Origin: Neomegalonema perideroedes DSM 15528
GTDB taxonomy: Bacteria; Pseudomonadota; Alphaproteobacteria; Rhodobacterales; Rhodobacteraceae
Assembly (NCBI RefSeq): GCF_000374145.1
Contig: NZ_KB893653.1
Location: forward strand, 71,495-135,494
Direction: 5' to 3'
Length of the DNA stretch: 64,000 nt
Under the pieces are notes generated by a model, which saw only the letters and a program-made list of their open reading frames with translations, was not told the origin of the DNA and made no database searches. Every line of letters begins with the position of its first letter. The first letter of the stretch is position 1. This document shows, in pieces, positions 37,076 to 46,379 of the stretch. A program made the translations under genes and the position numbers.

Positions 37076-37396
37076 CTGTTCTGCTCCTGAGAACATCTGT
37101 ACGCCTCCCGACGAGGCGCATACTGATCTAATATGGAGCATATTACATGAGATTACAGGAATTTTTGTATTTTATTAGGATTGTTGGATCAATTTGATAC
37201 AATTCGGCGCAGACCCAGATCCCCGAAAGGTTGAAGAAGACGAGGCGGCCGAAACCGAGCCCCGCCGCTCGGGCAGGATCGGCCTCAGGCCCCGATCTCC
37301 TTTCGATTCTCGCGCGTTAGGGCCTTTTCCCGACGCGGGGCCGCAGCGGCGCCGCCGGAGAGCGCTCCGATCCGGCCCCGCCGCCCGCGCCGCGCC
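37076..37396. other. Intergenic region with AT-rich promoter-like segment
   Basis: 321 bases between cluster genes 2 and 3. From about 37125 to 37205 the sequence is strongly AT-rich, in contrast to its surroundings, and includes TGATACAA (37195-37202), whose complement TTGTATCA also occurs upstream of cluster gene 1 (38813-38820). The rest is GC-rich without a gene. Confidence 0.5.
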
Positions 37397-38179
37397 TCAG
37401 GTTTGCAGCTGATGAGGATTCGGCGTCGCCTCCAGAGGCGTTCCGGCTTCGCGGCGCGCGCGCGCCATGGCCTCCTCCCGCGCGGAGCCGCCGTTTCGCC
37501 GCCCTTCGCCGCGCGCCTCTCCGCCTCGGCCCTCCTCTTCGGCGCCCTGAGACGCCCGCGACCCGCCCCCCGCGCCGAGAAGCCTGAGAATCTTCTCAAG
37601 GACGGCCTCTTTGATTCGCCGGACCGGGCTGAAGAGCGCCTCCAGCAGACGCCGGGCGGGAGACGGCTCCTCCTCCTGCGGCTCCTCAGGCTCGGACGGA
37701 GGCTGCGCCTGTCGGGCGTAGGTCTCCGCGGCCCAGCGCCGGGGATCCGGCGCGGCGACCGCCGCCGCCTGAGCCCCGCCCGCCGCCTGAGGCCCCGAGC
37801 CTTCGCCGGAGGCTTCGGCGCGCATCTCCCGAAGGCGATGCGCCAGAGAGCCCGGCTTGGGCTCGGCCTCCTCCCTGCGCGCCGCCGCCTCGGGAGGGGG
37901 CTCTTCGAGCGGGCCTTCGATCTCCGGATCCGGCTCGATCTCCCGCAGCGGACGCCGGACGTAGACCGGTTCAGATCCGCCCTCTTGCTCGGGAGGCGGG
38001 CCTTTCGGCGCCCTCCAATCGTCAGGGACGCGCGATTCTTCGCGCCGCGCGCCCTCCTCCCACCCTGAAGCAGGACGCGCGGCGGCGCCATGCGCCGAAG
38101 GGAAGTCTTGAGCGAAGCGAATCCTGAGATTCACATGCGCGTCGCGGCCATCGGAGGCCGCCGCCGGAGGGAGACGCAT
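37397..38179 (-). CDS. Pro/Glu/Arg-rich protein of unknown function (cluster gene 2)
   Basis: 260 residues, unrecognised. Mostly Pro/Glu/Arg/Ala-rich and likely disordered, with two helix-forming segments: SLAHRLREMRAEASGEGSG (about residue 112), which resembles repeats in the upstream gene, and RRLLEALFSPVRRIKEAVL (about 180), an amphipathic or hydrophobic helix. It begins six bases after the upstream gene's stop without a clear ribosome binding site, so the exact start is uncertain; coupling to the upstream gene is likely. The opposite strand is also open here but codes for an implausibly Arg-rich product. Confidence 0.5.
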   Translation of the reverse strand: MRLPPAAASDGRDAHVNLRIRFAQDFPSAHGAAARPASGWEEGARREESRVPDDWRAPKGPPPEQEGGSEPVYVRRPLREIEPDPEIEGPLEEPPPEAAARREEAEPKPGSLAHRLREMRAEASGEGSGPQAAGGAQAAAVAAPDPRRWAAETYARQAQPPSEPEEPQEEEPSPARRLLEALFSPVRRIKEAVLEKILRLLGAGGGSRASQGAEEEGRGGEARGEGRRNGGSAREEAMARARREAGTPLEATPNPHQLQT

Positions 38180-38185
38180 GCGCGC

Positions 38186-38758
38186 TCAGGAGCCGGAGCT
38201 CTGCGAGGAGCCGCCCGCATGGGCCTCCGCGCGCCAAGCGGCGATCTTCTCCTTGAGGCTCTGGCCCTCCGCGGAGCCGGACCCGCCCTCCGGGGATTCG
38301 GAGCTCCGGTCTTCGGAGGCCGCGCGAGAGGATTCCGCAGGAGCCTCCTCGGAGGATTCTTCGGAATCCGAGGCGGCTTCCGCATTCCCGGAGCCTCCCG
38401 CGTAAGCCTCTTCGCGCAAAGCGGCGAGCCGCGCGGATTGGCTGCTGCGCTCGGAGCCTTCGGCTTCGGATCCGCCCTCGGAATCTGAGGCGGAATCCTG
38501 CGCCTCCTCCCCTTCGCCGGAGGATTCGTCCGCGGGCGCGCCGCTCCGCGCGTCGATCCAAGGCGCTCCGCCCGTTTGCGCCGCCGGAACCCAGACCATG
38601 GCCGGACGCGCCTGAGCGAAGCCGCCCGCGCCCCATTGGGCCGCCGCGCGCGGGTCCATGACCGGGAAGGCGCCTCCGAAGGCGCCGCGCGCCGGAACGC
38701 AGACTTGCGCCCCTTGGAGACCGAGGATTCTTGCTCCGCCAGATAAAGATCCGAACAT
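38186..38758 (-). CDS. Ser/Glu-rich acidic low-complexity protein (cluster gene 1)
   Basis: 190 residues, unrecognised. The first ~75 are Gly/Ala-rich with GGAPWIDARSG, reminiscent of the GAPSW motif of cluster genes 3 and 4. The rest is very acidic Ser/Glu/Asp-rich sequence punctuated by two related units, LAALREEAYAGGSG and KIAAWRAEAHAGGSS. No signal peptide or membrane helix. AGGAG seven bases before the ATG supports the start, and the leader GTCTCAGGAGC is nearly the same as that of cluster gene 3. It heads a probable two-gene unit with cluster gene 2, just downstream of rplT. Confidence 0.6.
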   Translation of the reverse strand: MFGSLSGGARILGLQGAQVCVPARGAFGGAFPVMDPRAAAQWGAGGFAQARPAMVWVPAAQTGGAPWIDARSGAPADESSGEGEEAQDSASDSEGGSEAEGSERSSQSARLAALREEAYAGGSGNAEAASDSEESSEEAPAESSRAASEDRSSESPEGGSGSAEGQSLKEKIAAWRAEAHAGGSSQSSGS

Positions 38759-38899
38759 TTGGCCGCTCCTGAGACAAATGAAACCAAACCCAATGGGGTT
38801 AGGCGCTATGTTGTATCATTTTGGAGCGATTGTCCTCAAGAATGGCGAATTCATTGAAGAGATCGCCATCCGCGTGCGGATCTTGCGTCAAAAAAAAGA

Positions 38900-38922
38900 A
38901 ACGCCCGGCTTGCGCTGGGCGT
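38900..38922 (-). terminator. Intrinsic terminator after rplT
   Basis: A 9-bp stem with one G-T pair (ACGCCCGGC/GCTGGGCGT) and a four-base loop. On the minus strand it is followed after TTC by a run of eight T, about 50 bp after the rplT stop. Confidence 0.9.
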
Positions 38923-38970
38923 TCCTGAAATTCTTCTGCGGTCCTCTTGCGAGGCCGGATCGCGCTCCGC

Positions 38971-39324
38971 TCAGACGGCGGCGCGGGCCTTGGCGACCAC
39001 CGCGGCGAAGGCGGCGGGCTGATTCACGGCGAGATCGGCCAGAACCTTGCGGTCCACGGCGATTCCGGCCTTGGCCAGACCATGGATGAGCTGAGAATAT
39101 TTCAGGCCATGCTCGCGGGCGCCCGCGTTGATGCGCTGAATCCAAAGCGCGCGGAAATTGCGCTTCTTATTCTTGCGGTCGCGGTAGTGATATTGCAGCG
39201 CCTTGTCGACGGCTTGGGCGGCGGCGCGGAAGATGTTCTTCCGACGGCCGTAATAGCCCTTGGCGGCGGCGCGGATGCGGTTGTGGCGGGCGCGAGCGAC
39301 GACGCCGCGTTTGACTCGGGACAT
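38971..39324 (-). CDS. rplT: 50S ribosomal protein L20
   Basis: 117 residues, the family length. L20 is an early 23S rRNA-binding assembly protein. Seen: [37 protein letters not shown] and [18 protein letters not shown]. It follows rpmI by 19 bp on the minus strand and ends at a strong terminator, so transcription into the low-complexity cluster downstream needs its own promoter. Confidence 0.97.
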   Translation of the reverse strand: MSRVKRGVVARARHNRIRAAAKGYYGRRKNIFRAAAQAVDKALQYHYRDRKNKKRNFRALWIQRINAGAREHGLKYSQLIHGLAKAGIAVDRKVLADLAVNQPAAFAAVVAKARAAV

Positions 39325-39343
39325 TTTGTCTCTTCCTCAGGCG

Positions 39344-39547
39344 TCAGAAGGAGTTAGGCAGGAAATAGCGCTTGATGTTCTCGCCGTCGGTCTCAAAGAG
39401 CACCGCGGTGCCCCGAGCCTGACGGATGAACTTCGTCGTCCGCTTGATCATGCCGTGACGCTTGCCGGCCTGGGTGTATTTCACATGGCCGTTGGCGGTC
39501 ACTTTGAAGCGCTTCTTCGCTCCCGAGTGGGTCTTCATCTTGGGCAT
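39344..39547 (-). CDS. rpmI: 50S ribosomal protein L35
   Basis: 67 residues. Recognised by [35 protein letters not shown] and the C-terminal KRYFLPNSF. The ATG at 39547 is the family start; upstream in-frame sequence is unrelated. rplT follows after 19 bp. infC, often found upstream, is absent from this position. Confidence 0.97.
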   Translation of the reverse strand: MPKMKTHSGAKKRFKVTANGHVKYTQAGKRHGMIKRTTKFIRQARGTAVLFETDGENIKRYFLPNSF

Positions 39548-39701
39548 TTCGGCTCCTGAAGGTTTTGGAACGTGAAGTCGCCGCGGCAGCCCATTCGGCC
39601 GGGCGACAGGAAGTCGAGGCTTATAGGCTCCCCCGCGCGCCAAGGCAAGAGGGGGAGCGGCAAGACATAAGGCTCGCGCGAAAGGCCGCTTTAAACTGGG
39701 C

Positions 39702-39743
39702 GCGCGCTTGATCCGAAAAGTCTTTCAACTTTTCGGATCGCGC
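39702..39743. repeat. Dispersed palindromic repeat, copy C (after pccB)
   Basis: A perfect 11-bp arm ATCCGAAAAGT (39711-39721)/ACTTTTCGGAT (39728-39738) around CTTTCA, with GCGCG/CGCGC outer bases. It ends one base before the pccB stop codon (39745-39747). Arm sequence matches copy A. Confidence 0.88.
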
Positions 39744-39744
39744 T

Positions 39745-41277
<1,533 letters not shown>

Positions 41278-41309
41278 TCGAGCAAATTCTCCTCAGCGTC
41301 AGCAGGGGC

Positions 41310-42461
41310 TCAGGCGCGCGCGATCTTCTCCTCGCGCGGATAGGCGACTTCATGTTTGGCCCAGACGAAGGCGCCCATCAGCGCGAAGGCGAAGACCTGA
41401 TGTCCCACGGAGAGCCAGAAGGGCATCCCGTGAGTCAGGATCGTCACGCCGATCAGAACCTGAGTCAGCGTCAGGCCCAGAACCCAATTCGCCCGGCGGC
41501 GAATCTCGGCGTGGCCCGCGCGACGCGCCCGCATCCAGAACACGACCGCCATACCTATAAAGCAATAAGCGAGCATTCTATGCAAAAATTGCGTGGTCGC
41601 CGCATCCTCGAAGAAATTCCGCCAGAAGGGCGCGATCGAGGCGCCTTCGGGGGGGAAGAAGCTTCCGCCCATCATCGGCCAGTCGGAATATTGCCATCCG
41701 GCCTGAAGCCCCGCCACCAGAGCCCCCGCCAGAACCTGAAGGGAAAGCAGCGTCAGAGTCGCCCCGGCGAAGGCCATCAGGCCCTTGTTTCGGCGGCGCC
41801 GCGCGGCGAGCAGCTCATGGGCGGGCCGCAGCAGGCTGAGGGCCGTCCAGAGCATGAACATGAACAGCAGCGCCGCCAGCCCGAGATGCGCCATCAGCCG
41901 ATAGGGCGCGACCCGCACCCGGTCCGAGCCCTCCAGCCCGGAGGAGACCATCCACCAGCCCAGCACGCCCTGAAGGGCGCCAAGGACTCCGAAGATCAGG
42001 ATCCGGCCCATATAGCCCGCCGGAATCCATTTCTTCGCGGCGAAGACCACGAAGGGGACGAAGAAGACCACGCCCAGCAGCCGCCCGACCAGCCGATGCG
42101 CCCATTCCCACCAATAGATTCCCTTGAACTCGGCGAGGGTCATCATCTGGTCGGATTCGGTGAATTGCGGAATCAGCTTATATTTCTCGAATTCCGCGCT
42201 CCATGCGGCTTCGGAGAAAGGCGGCAGGATTCCCTTGATCGGCGCCCATTCCACGATGGAGAGCCCCGCCTCCGCCAGACGCGTCGCGGCGCCCACCGCC
42301 GCCACGAGCGCCACCAAAGCCGCCATGACGAACAGCCAGATCGCCACGGCCCGGCGCCGGCGCGCCTTGATCCGATCCGCTTCGCCGGGGCGCGGAGCCT
42401 CGGCCGCGCGGCGGCGGGCCTCCTCTTCAGGGGCCACCTCTTCGAACACCAGACGCGACAT
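41310..42461 (-). CDS. ctaA: Heme A synthase (COX15/CtaA)
   Basis: 383 residues, about eight membrane helices. Oxidises the C8 methyl of heme O to heme A for aa3-type cytochrome oxidase. Conserved: GAATRLAEAGLSIVEWAPIK, WWEWAHRLVGRLLG with heme-binding His, QGVLGWWMVSSGL, HLGLAALLF, TQFLHRMLAY and the late GHQVFAFA. A charged cytoplasmic N-terminus (~40 residues) precedes the first helix. pccB follows 32 bp downstream and may be co-transcribed. Oxidase structural genes are outside the window. Confidence 0.95.
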   Translation of the reverse strand: MSRLVFEEVAPEEEARRRAAEAPRPGEADRIKARRRRAVAIWLFVMAALVALVAAVGAATRLAEAGLSIVEWAPIKGILPPFSEAAWSAEFEKYKLIPQFTESDQMMTLAEFKGIYWWEWAHRLVGRLLGVVFFVPFVVFAAKKWIPAGYMGRILIFGVLGALQGVLGWWMVSSGLEGSDRVRVAPYRLMAHLGLAALLFMFMLWTALSLLRPAHELLAARRRRNKGLMAFAGATLTLLSLQVLAGALVAGLQAGWQYSDWPMMGGSFFPPEGASIAPFWRNFFEDAATTQFLHRMLAYCFIGMAVVFWMRARRAGHAEIRRRANWVLGLTLTQVLIGVTILTHGMPFWLSVGHQVFAFALMGAFVWAKHEVAYPREEKIARA

Positions 42462-42568
42462 TTCGCCTCTCCTTGCGCTGAGCTTGGGCGCTAATCCCGG
42501 TCGGAGTCCTTAAGGGATTTCGGCCTGAGGCGCGAGAGGAGAGGCCGGGACGCGAGGCCGCAGGCGCT

Positions 42569-43276
42569 TCACCAGCCTGCGGCGCGCAGGATGTCGGCGC
42601 GCTCCTGCGCGAAGCTCAGAATCAGCCGCGCCTCGTCCTCGATCCCGGCGCGACTCTCCATCCCCATCTCCACGACCTCCTCATAAAGCGCCCGCGCCTT
42701 GGCCGAATCGCGCGGCAGGCCCGGCCCGCCGCGCTCATAGAGCGAGGCCAGCGCCGTCAGAGGCTCGAGATGGTCCCGCGCGGCGGCGTAGAGCCGCGCG
42801 GCCTCGGCCCAGTCCCGCGGCCTGCCCTGCTCGCCCGCCTCGGAGATCGCGCCCAGCCGCAGAAAGGCCAGCGGATTGCCGGTCCCGGCGGATGTTTCTA
42901 GCCAGAGGATCCCCTCCTGCGCCCGCGGCGAGCCCGGAGGCTCGTCAAAAATCAGCCGCTCGCCGAGGATGCGCATCGCCATGGGGTCGCCCGCCTCGGC
43001 GGCCCTGCGCGACCAGAACCAGGCCAGAGCCTCGTTCCGCTCCAGACCGCCCCAGCCCCAGTCATGCATGAAGGCGAGGTTGATCATGGCGCGCGGATGG
43101 CCCTGCGCCGCGCCCGCCTCCAGCCAGCGCAGCCGGCGCGGCTCGTCCAGCGGCGGCGCGTCATGCATTTTGCGGATCGCCTCCGCCCGCCCGCGCTCCA
43201 GCCAGAGATGCGCGGCGGCCCCCGTCCCCAGAAAGACGGCGAGCGCGAAAACAAGCTTCCAGACCGGACCGCGCAT
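42569..43276 (-). CDS. Sel1-repeat (SLR) protein with N-terminal membrane anchor
   Basis: 235 residues. An N-terminal hydrophobic stretch (LVFALAVFLGTGAAAHLWL) acts as anchor or signal. Then come about four Sel1-like helical repeats: LRWLEAGAAQGHPRAMINLA, AGDPMAMRILGERL, AGTGNPLAFLRLGAISEAGE and LTALASLYERGGPGLP. Such proteins usually mediate protein contacts in the periplasm or at the membrane. No partner can be named. It lies ~100 bp from ctaA on the same strand; the ROSE-controlled hsp20 diverges from it. Confidence 0.78.
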   Translation of the reverse strand: MRGPVWKLVFALAVFLGTGAAAHLWLERGRAEAIRKMHDAPPLDEPRRLRWLEAGAAQGHPRAMINLAFMHDWGWGGLERNEALAWFWSRRAAEAGDPMAMRILGERLIFDEPPGSPRAQEGILWLETSAGTGNPLAFLRLGAISEAGEQGRPRDWAEAARLYAAARDHLEPLTALASLYERGGPGLPRDSAKARALYEEVVEMGMESRAGIEDEARLILSFAQERADILRAAGW

Positions 43277-43333
43277 GCGCCCTCCCTCTCCCCCGGAAGA
43301 GAGGAGACTAGGGCTCCGGGCCTTAGGGGGAGG

Positions 43334-43358
43334 TTGAGGACTCCCCGCCCTCCCATCT
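43334..43358 (+). promoter_or_regulatory. Possible RpoH-type promoter for hsp20
   Basis: TTGAGG (43334-43339) and CCCATCT (43352-43358) are spaced by 12 bases, like heat-shock sigma factor promoters. This would give a 5' leader of about 175 nt before hsp20, somewhat long, so the assignment is tentative. Confidence 0.35.
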
Positions 43359-43515
43359 TCTTCCCGGTTTCGTGAAAAGCCGGATTTCTGAAAAATCGGG
43401 CGGGCCTCTTCACAAAGCCCCGAGCCCCCCTAAATCCATTCCCGTCGGACGCCTCCTGAAGGGTCCGGCGCCGAGACCCCGGCTCCGTCCGAACCCGGAG
43501 GGGCCATGAGACGAC

Positions 43516-43537
43516 CATATCGCTTATGAAGGATATG
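43516..43537 (+). promoter_or_regulatory. ROSE-type RNA thermometer hairpin over the hsp20 ribosome binding site
   Basis: CATATC-G-CTT (43516-43525) pairs with AAGGATATG (43529-43537) across an ATG loop, giving nine pairs with a single bulged G inside the TCGCT motif. This is the characteristic UYGCU anti-Shine-Dalgarno of ROSE elements. The AGGA ribosome binding site four bases before the start codon is fully base-paired and would open on heating. Confidence 0.85.
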
Positions 43538-43541
43538 ATTC

Positions 43542-44036
43542 ATGCGCAGACTTGATTTCGCTCCGCTGAACCGCACGACCGTCGGCTTCGACCGCATGGC
43601 CTCGCTGCTCGACAATCTGCTGACCGACGCTTCGGAGCCCCAGACCTATCCGCCCTACGACATCGAGCGGACCGGAGAAGCCTCCTACCGCATCACCATC
43701 GCGGTGGCCGGCTTCACTCAGGACGAGATCTCCGTCGAGAGCCGCGAGAACGCGCTCGTGATCTCCGCCGCCAAGGCCCGCCCCGCCGAGGGCGCCGAAG
43801 CCGAGGCCCCCAAGACGGTCTATCTGCATCGCGGCATCGCCAAACGCGGCTTCGAGCGCCGCTTCCAGCTCGCCGACCATGTGCGGGCGACCGACGCCTC
43901 GCTGGAGAACGGCTTGCTGCACGTGGATCTCGTCCGCGAGGTGCCGGAGGCGCTGAAGCCCCGCCGCATCCAGATCGCGACCAACGCCGCCCCGACGACC
44001 GTCGAAGGCGCGCTGGAGCCTCAGGCCGCGGCCTGA
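43542..44036 (+). CDS. Small heat-shock protein (Hsp20/IbpA family)
   Basis: 164 residues. An alpha-crystallin domain (about 38-135: YPPYDIERTGEASYRITIAV, FTQDEISVESRENALVI, then the classic GFERRFQLADHVRATDAS and ENGLLHVDLVREVPE with an ALKPRRIQI tail) is preceded by an IbpA-like N-terminus (FAPLNRTTVGFDRMASLLD). It holds unfolding proteins for refolding by DnaK and ClpB. Translation should be thermally controlled by the ROSE hairpin directly upstream. A strong terminator follows. Several alphaproteobacteria carry multiple ROSE-controlled hsp genes; this is one of that type. Confidence 0.93.
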   Translation: MRRLDFAPLNRTTVGFDRMASLLDNLLTDASEPQTYPPYDIERTGEASYRITIAVAGFTQDEISVESRENALVISAAKARPAEGAEAEAPKTVYLHRGIAKRGFERRFQLADHVRATDASLENGLLHVDLVREVPEALKPRRIQIATNAAPTTVEGALEPQAAA

Positions 44037-44153
44037 CCTCTTGAGATCCGGCGCTCCGGCTTCCCTTGGGGCGCCCTTCCGAACTCCTCTTCTCCGGAGC
44101 CCCGCGCCTCTCCACGCCGAGGCTCCGGCCCTTCCCGCCCAGAACCCTCGCCT

Positions 44154-44186
44154 GCGCCCCTGAAGGAAGCTTCAGGGGCGCTTTTT
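44154..44186 (+). terminator. Intrinsic terminator after hsp20
   Basis: An 11-bp perfect stem GCGCCCCTGAA/TTCAGGGGCGC, GGAAGC loop, then TTTTT. It lies 117 bp beyond the hsp20 stop. Confidence 0.93.
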
Positions 44187-44316
44187 GCGCTTTGGAGCCG
44201 GGTCCTCTCGCCACGGCGCTTGACCGCCCCCCGTCTCAACGCTTATCCGGCGCTGGAGCGCGGCCCCGCCGAAAGGCGTGGGGGCGCTCCGGAGCGTCCG
44301 CAGAAGGGGAGCCATC

Positions 44317-45831
44317 ATGACGCCGACCGACGCCGCCCCACCCCTCTCCCGAGAAGATTCCGGAACCGCCTCCGAAGGCCCCTTTGGGGTCATCGACATC
44401 GGCTCGAACTCCATCCGGCTGGTGATCTTCGCGAGCGCCAGCCGCAGCCCCGCCTATATGTTCAACGAGAAGGTGCTCTGCGGCCTCGGGCGCGGACTTC
44501 AGGAGACGGGCGTCCTGAATCCCGAAGGCAAGGAATCGGCGCTGATCAATCTCCGGCGCTTCGCCGCCGTGGCGCGGGGCATGGGCGTGACGCGCCCGAC
44601 CGTGGCGGCCACCGCCGCCGTCCGCGACGCCGCCGACGGCCGCGACTTCGCCGCCCGCATGGAGGCCGAAACCGGCCTGATCCCCCGGATCGTCAGCGGC
44701 CCCGAGGAGGGCCGTCTTTCGGCCCTCGGCGTGCTGATGGGCGCGCCCGACGCCGAAGGCGTGGCGGCGGATCTCGGCGGCGCCTCGCTGGAGCTGATTT
44801 CGATCAGCGGCGGCGAGGTCGGCGAAGGCTGGACGGGTCCGCTCGGCCCGCTGCGCCTTGAGGCGCTGAAGCTCAAGCCCTCGGCGCTGGACGACTGGAT
44901 CGACGAGCGCCTGAAGACCGCCCCTCAACTGCCCCTCATCTCCGGCAAGACGATTTATTGCGTGGGCGGCGCCTGGCGGGCCCTCGCCAGAATCGACATG
45001 ACGCGCCGCGCCTATCCGCTGCACGTCCTGCATGAATATGAGATGTCGCCGGAGCAGGCGCTCGACACCGCCCTCTGGGCCGCCAAACAGCCGCCCGCGG
45101 CGCTCAAGCCTCTGGTGGACAGCTCCTCCATGCGGCTGGCCACGGTGCCTTACGCGGCGCGGGTGATGAGCCGCCTGATCGCCCTCGGCAAGCCCGCGCG
45201 GCTGCGGGTCTCGGCGACGGGCCTGCGCGAGGGCCTGCTTTTCGAAACCCTCTCCGAGGAGGAGCGCCGCCGCGATCCGCTTTTGGAATCCGCCGCCGCC
45301 ATCGCGCGCGACACGGCCCGCTTCCCCGCCTTCGGCGACGAGCTCGGCGATTGGCTCGCGCCGCTCTATCCGAATCTGGCGCCGCGCCTGCTGCGGGCGG
45401 CGGCGCGGCTCAGCGACACGGCTTGGCGCGCCCATCCCGATTATCGCGCCGAGGCCTGCTTCGAGCTGATGACCCGTCCCGACGTCAACGGCGCCTCGCA
45501 TCAGGAGAGGGCCTTCCTGACCCTGACTCTGCTGCATCGTCACAAAGGCGGCAACGGACGCCTCGCGATGCTGCGGGGGCTGCTTCCGGCCGAGGCCGCC
45601 GCGGAGGCCGAGACGCTCGGCAAGGGCATGCGGCTCGGGGCGGTGCTGGCGGCCTCGACGCCGGGGGTGCTGCCGCTTTGCCCCGTGGATCCGCACCCCG
45701 ACGGCGAGCGCCTGAGGCTGCGCCTCGCGCCCGCCTGCGCGGGTCTGCGCGGCGAAGCGGTGGAGAAAAGGCTCTCCACGCTCGCCTCGGCCTTCAAGCG
45801 GAAACCCTTCCTTGAGGTCTTCGAGTCCTGA
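44317..45831 (+). CDS. ppx: Exopolyphosphatase / GppA-type phosphatase
   Basis: 504 residues. Ppx/GppA enzymes remove phosphate from long polyphosphate or pppGpp. Seen: the ASKHA phosphate-1 motif GVIDIGSNSIRLVIF, ATAAVRDAADGRDF, the phosphate-2 loop AADLGGASLEL and the adenosine-region GGAWRALARIDM. The C-terminal helical HD-like region continues to ~500. The ATG at 44317 follows AGGGGAG; an in-frame ATG at 44278 has no ribosome binding site. In alphaproteobacteria this gene often precedes an rRNA methyltransferase (rlmE), which is absent here. Confidence 0.92.
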   Translation: MTPTDAAPPLSREDSGTASEGPFGVIDIGSNSIRLVIFASASRSPAYMFNEKVLCGLGRGLQETGVLNPEGKESALINLRRFAAVARGMGVTRPTVAATAAVRDAADGRDFAARMEAETGLIPRIVSGPEEGRLSALGVLMGAPDAEGVAADLGGASLELISISGGEVGEGWTGPLGPLRLEALKLKPSALDDWIDERLKTAPQLPLISGKTIYCVGGAWRALARIDMTRRAYPLHVLHEYEMSPEQALDTALWAAKQPPAALKPLVDSSSMRLATVPYAARVMSRLIALGKPARLRVSATGLREGLLFETLSEEERRRDPLLESAAAIARDTARFPAFGDELGDWLAPLYPNLAPRLLRAAARLSDTAWRAHPDYRAEACFELMTRPDVNGASHQERAFLTLTLLHRHKGGNGRLAMLRGLLPAEAAAEAETLGKGMRLGAVLAASTPGVLPLCPVDPHPDGERLRLRLAPACAGLRGEAVEKRLSTLASAFKRKPFLEVFES

Positions 45832-45951
45832 GGCCCGAATCCGGAGCTGAATCTGGCGCGGAAATTGCTTAATAAATGAGGCGGCCGGCCCGCATTCGCG
45901 TTCCCTCTCCTCATCCCGCCCGGCCGGACGTTCGTTTGCGTGCATCCCTTG

Positions 45952-45981
45952 ACGCCCCTTCACAGAGAAGGGGCGTTTTTT
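45952..45981 (+). terminator. Intrinsic terminator downstream of ppx
   Basis: A 10-bp perfect stem ACGCCCCTTC/GAAGGGGCGT with an ACAGA loop followed by TTTTT, 120 bp beyond the ppx stop. Confidence 0.92.
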
Positions 45982-46004
45982 CGTCACGCTTTCAAAAAAA
46001 CCGC

Positions 46005-46156
46005 ATAAAAAAACGCCCTCTGAAAGAGGGCGTTGATTTTTTTGATTTTATCTTTTTAATATTCTTAACGGCTGGTCCTCCCCAGACCGGGCCTATGGGC
46101 CTTCTGTATGGGGAACCTTCTAGCCCCTGCGACCCCCTGTCACGCAATTTTCTGCG
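46005..46156 (-). ncRNA. Candidate structured small RNA, antiparallel to ppx
   Basis: On the minus strand a TTGCAG-N18-TATTGC promoter-like pair (46192-46163) is followed by short hairpins GGGG/CCCC (46110-46127), GGCC/GGCC (46090-46101) and GGTC/GACC (46074-46088). An A/U-rich single-stranded stretch and a strong terminator follow (AACGCCCTCT/AGAGGGCGTT, GAA loop on the plus strand, 46012-46034) with seven T on the minus strand. No protein frame fits. It is not a recognised 6S, tmRNA, SRP or RNase P RNA. The terminator could instead serve both directions between ppx and proS. Confidence 0.4.
46012..46034 (-). terminator. Strong bidirectional terminator
   Basis: A 10-bp perfect stem with a three-base loop, an A7 tract on the left and GATTTTTTT on the right, so it can terminate transcripts from either side. 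It is only 30 bp from the ppx terminator. Confidence 0.92.
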
Positions 46157-46379
46157 GGGCGCGCAATATTTCTTGCAAAATCAATGCTGCAACGCAAAAT
46201 CATGATCCTCTCCTCAAGGCGGCGCATCTTTGTTCCTCCGGCGGCTCTCTTGGACGGCTGACCGGAAAAGAGCTTCCAGCAAACGCCAAACGGCTTTAGA
46301 ACGAAACGCCCCTCGCGGAGGAAAGCCCGGTCGCATAAGGGCTTTATTCGCAAATCGAAACTCAGATTGGTCGCCCATC

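Noticed and set aside
46058-46071. CtrA box TTAA-TATTC-TTAAC
   Set aside because: Spacer is five bases rather than seven, so it does not fit the CtrA consensus.
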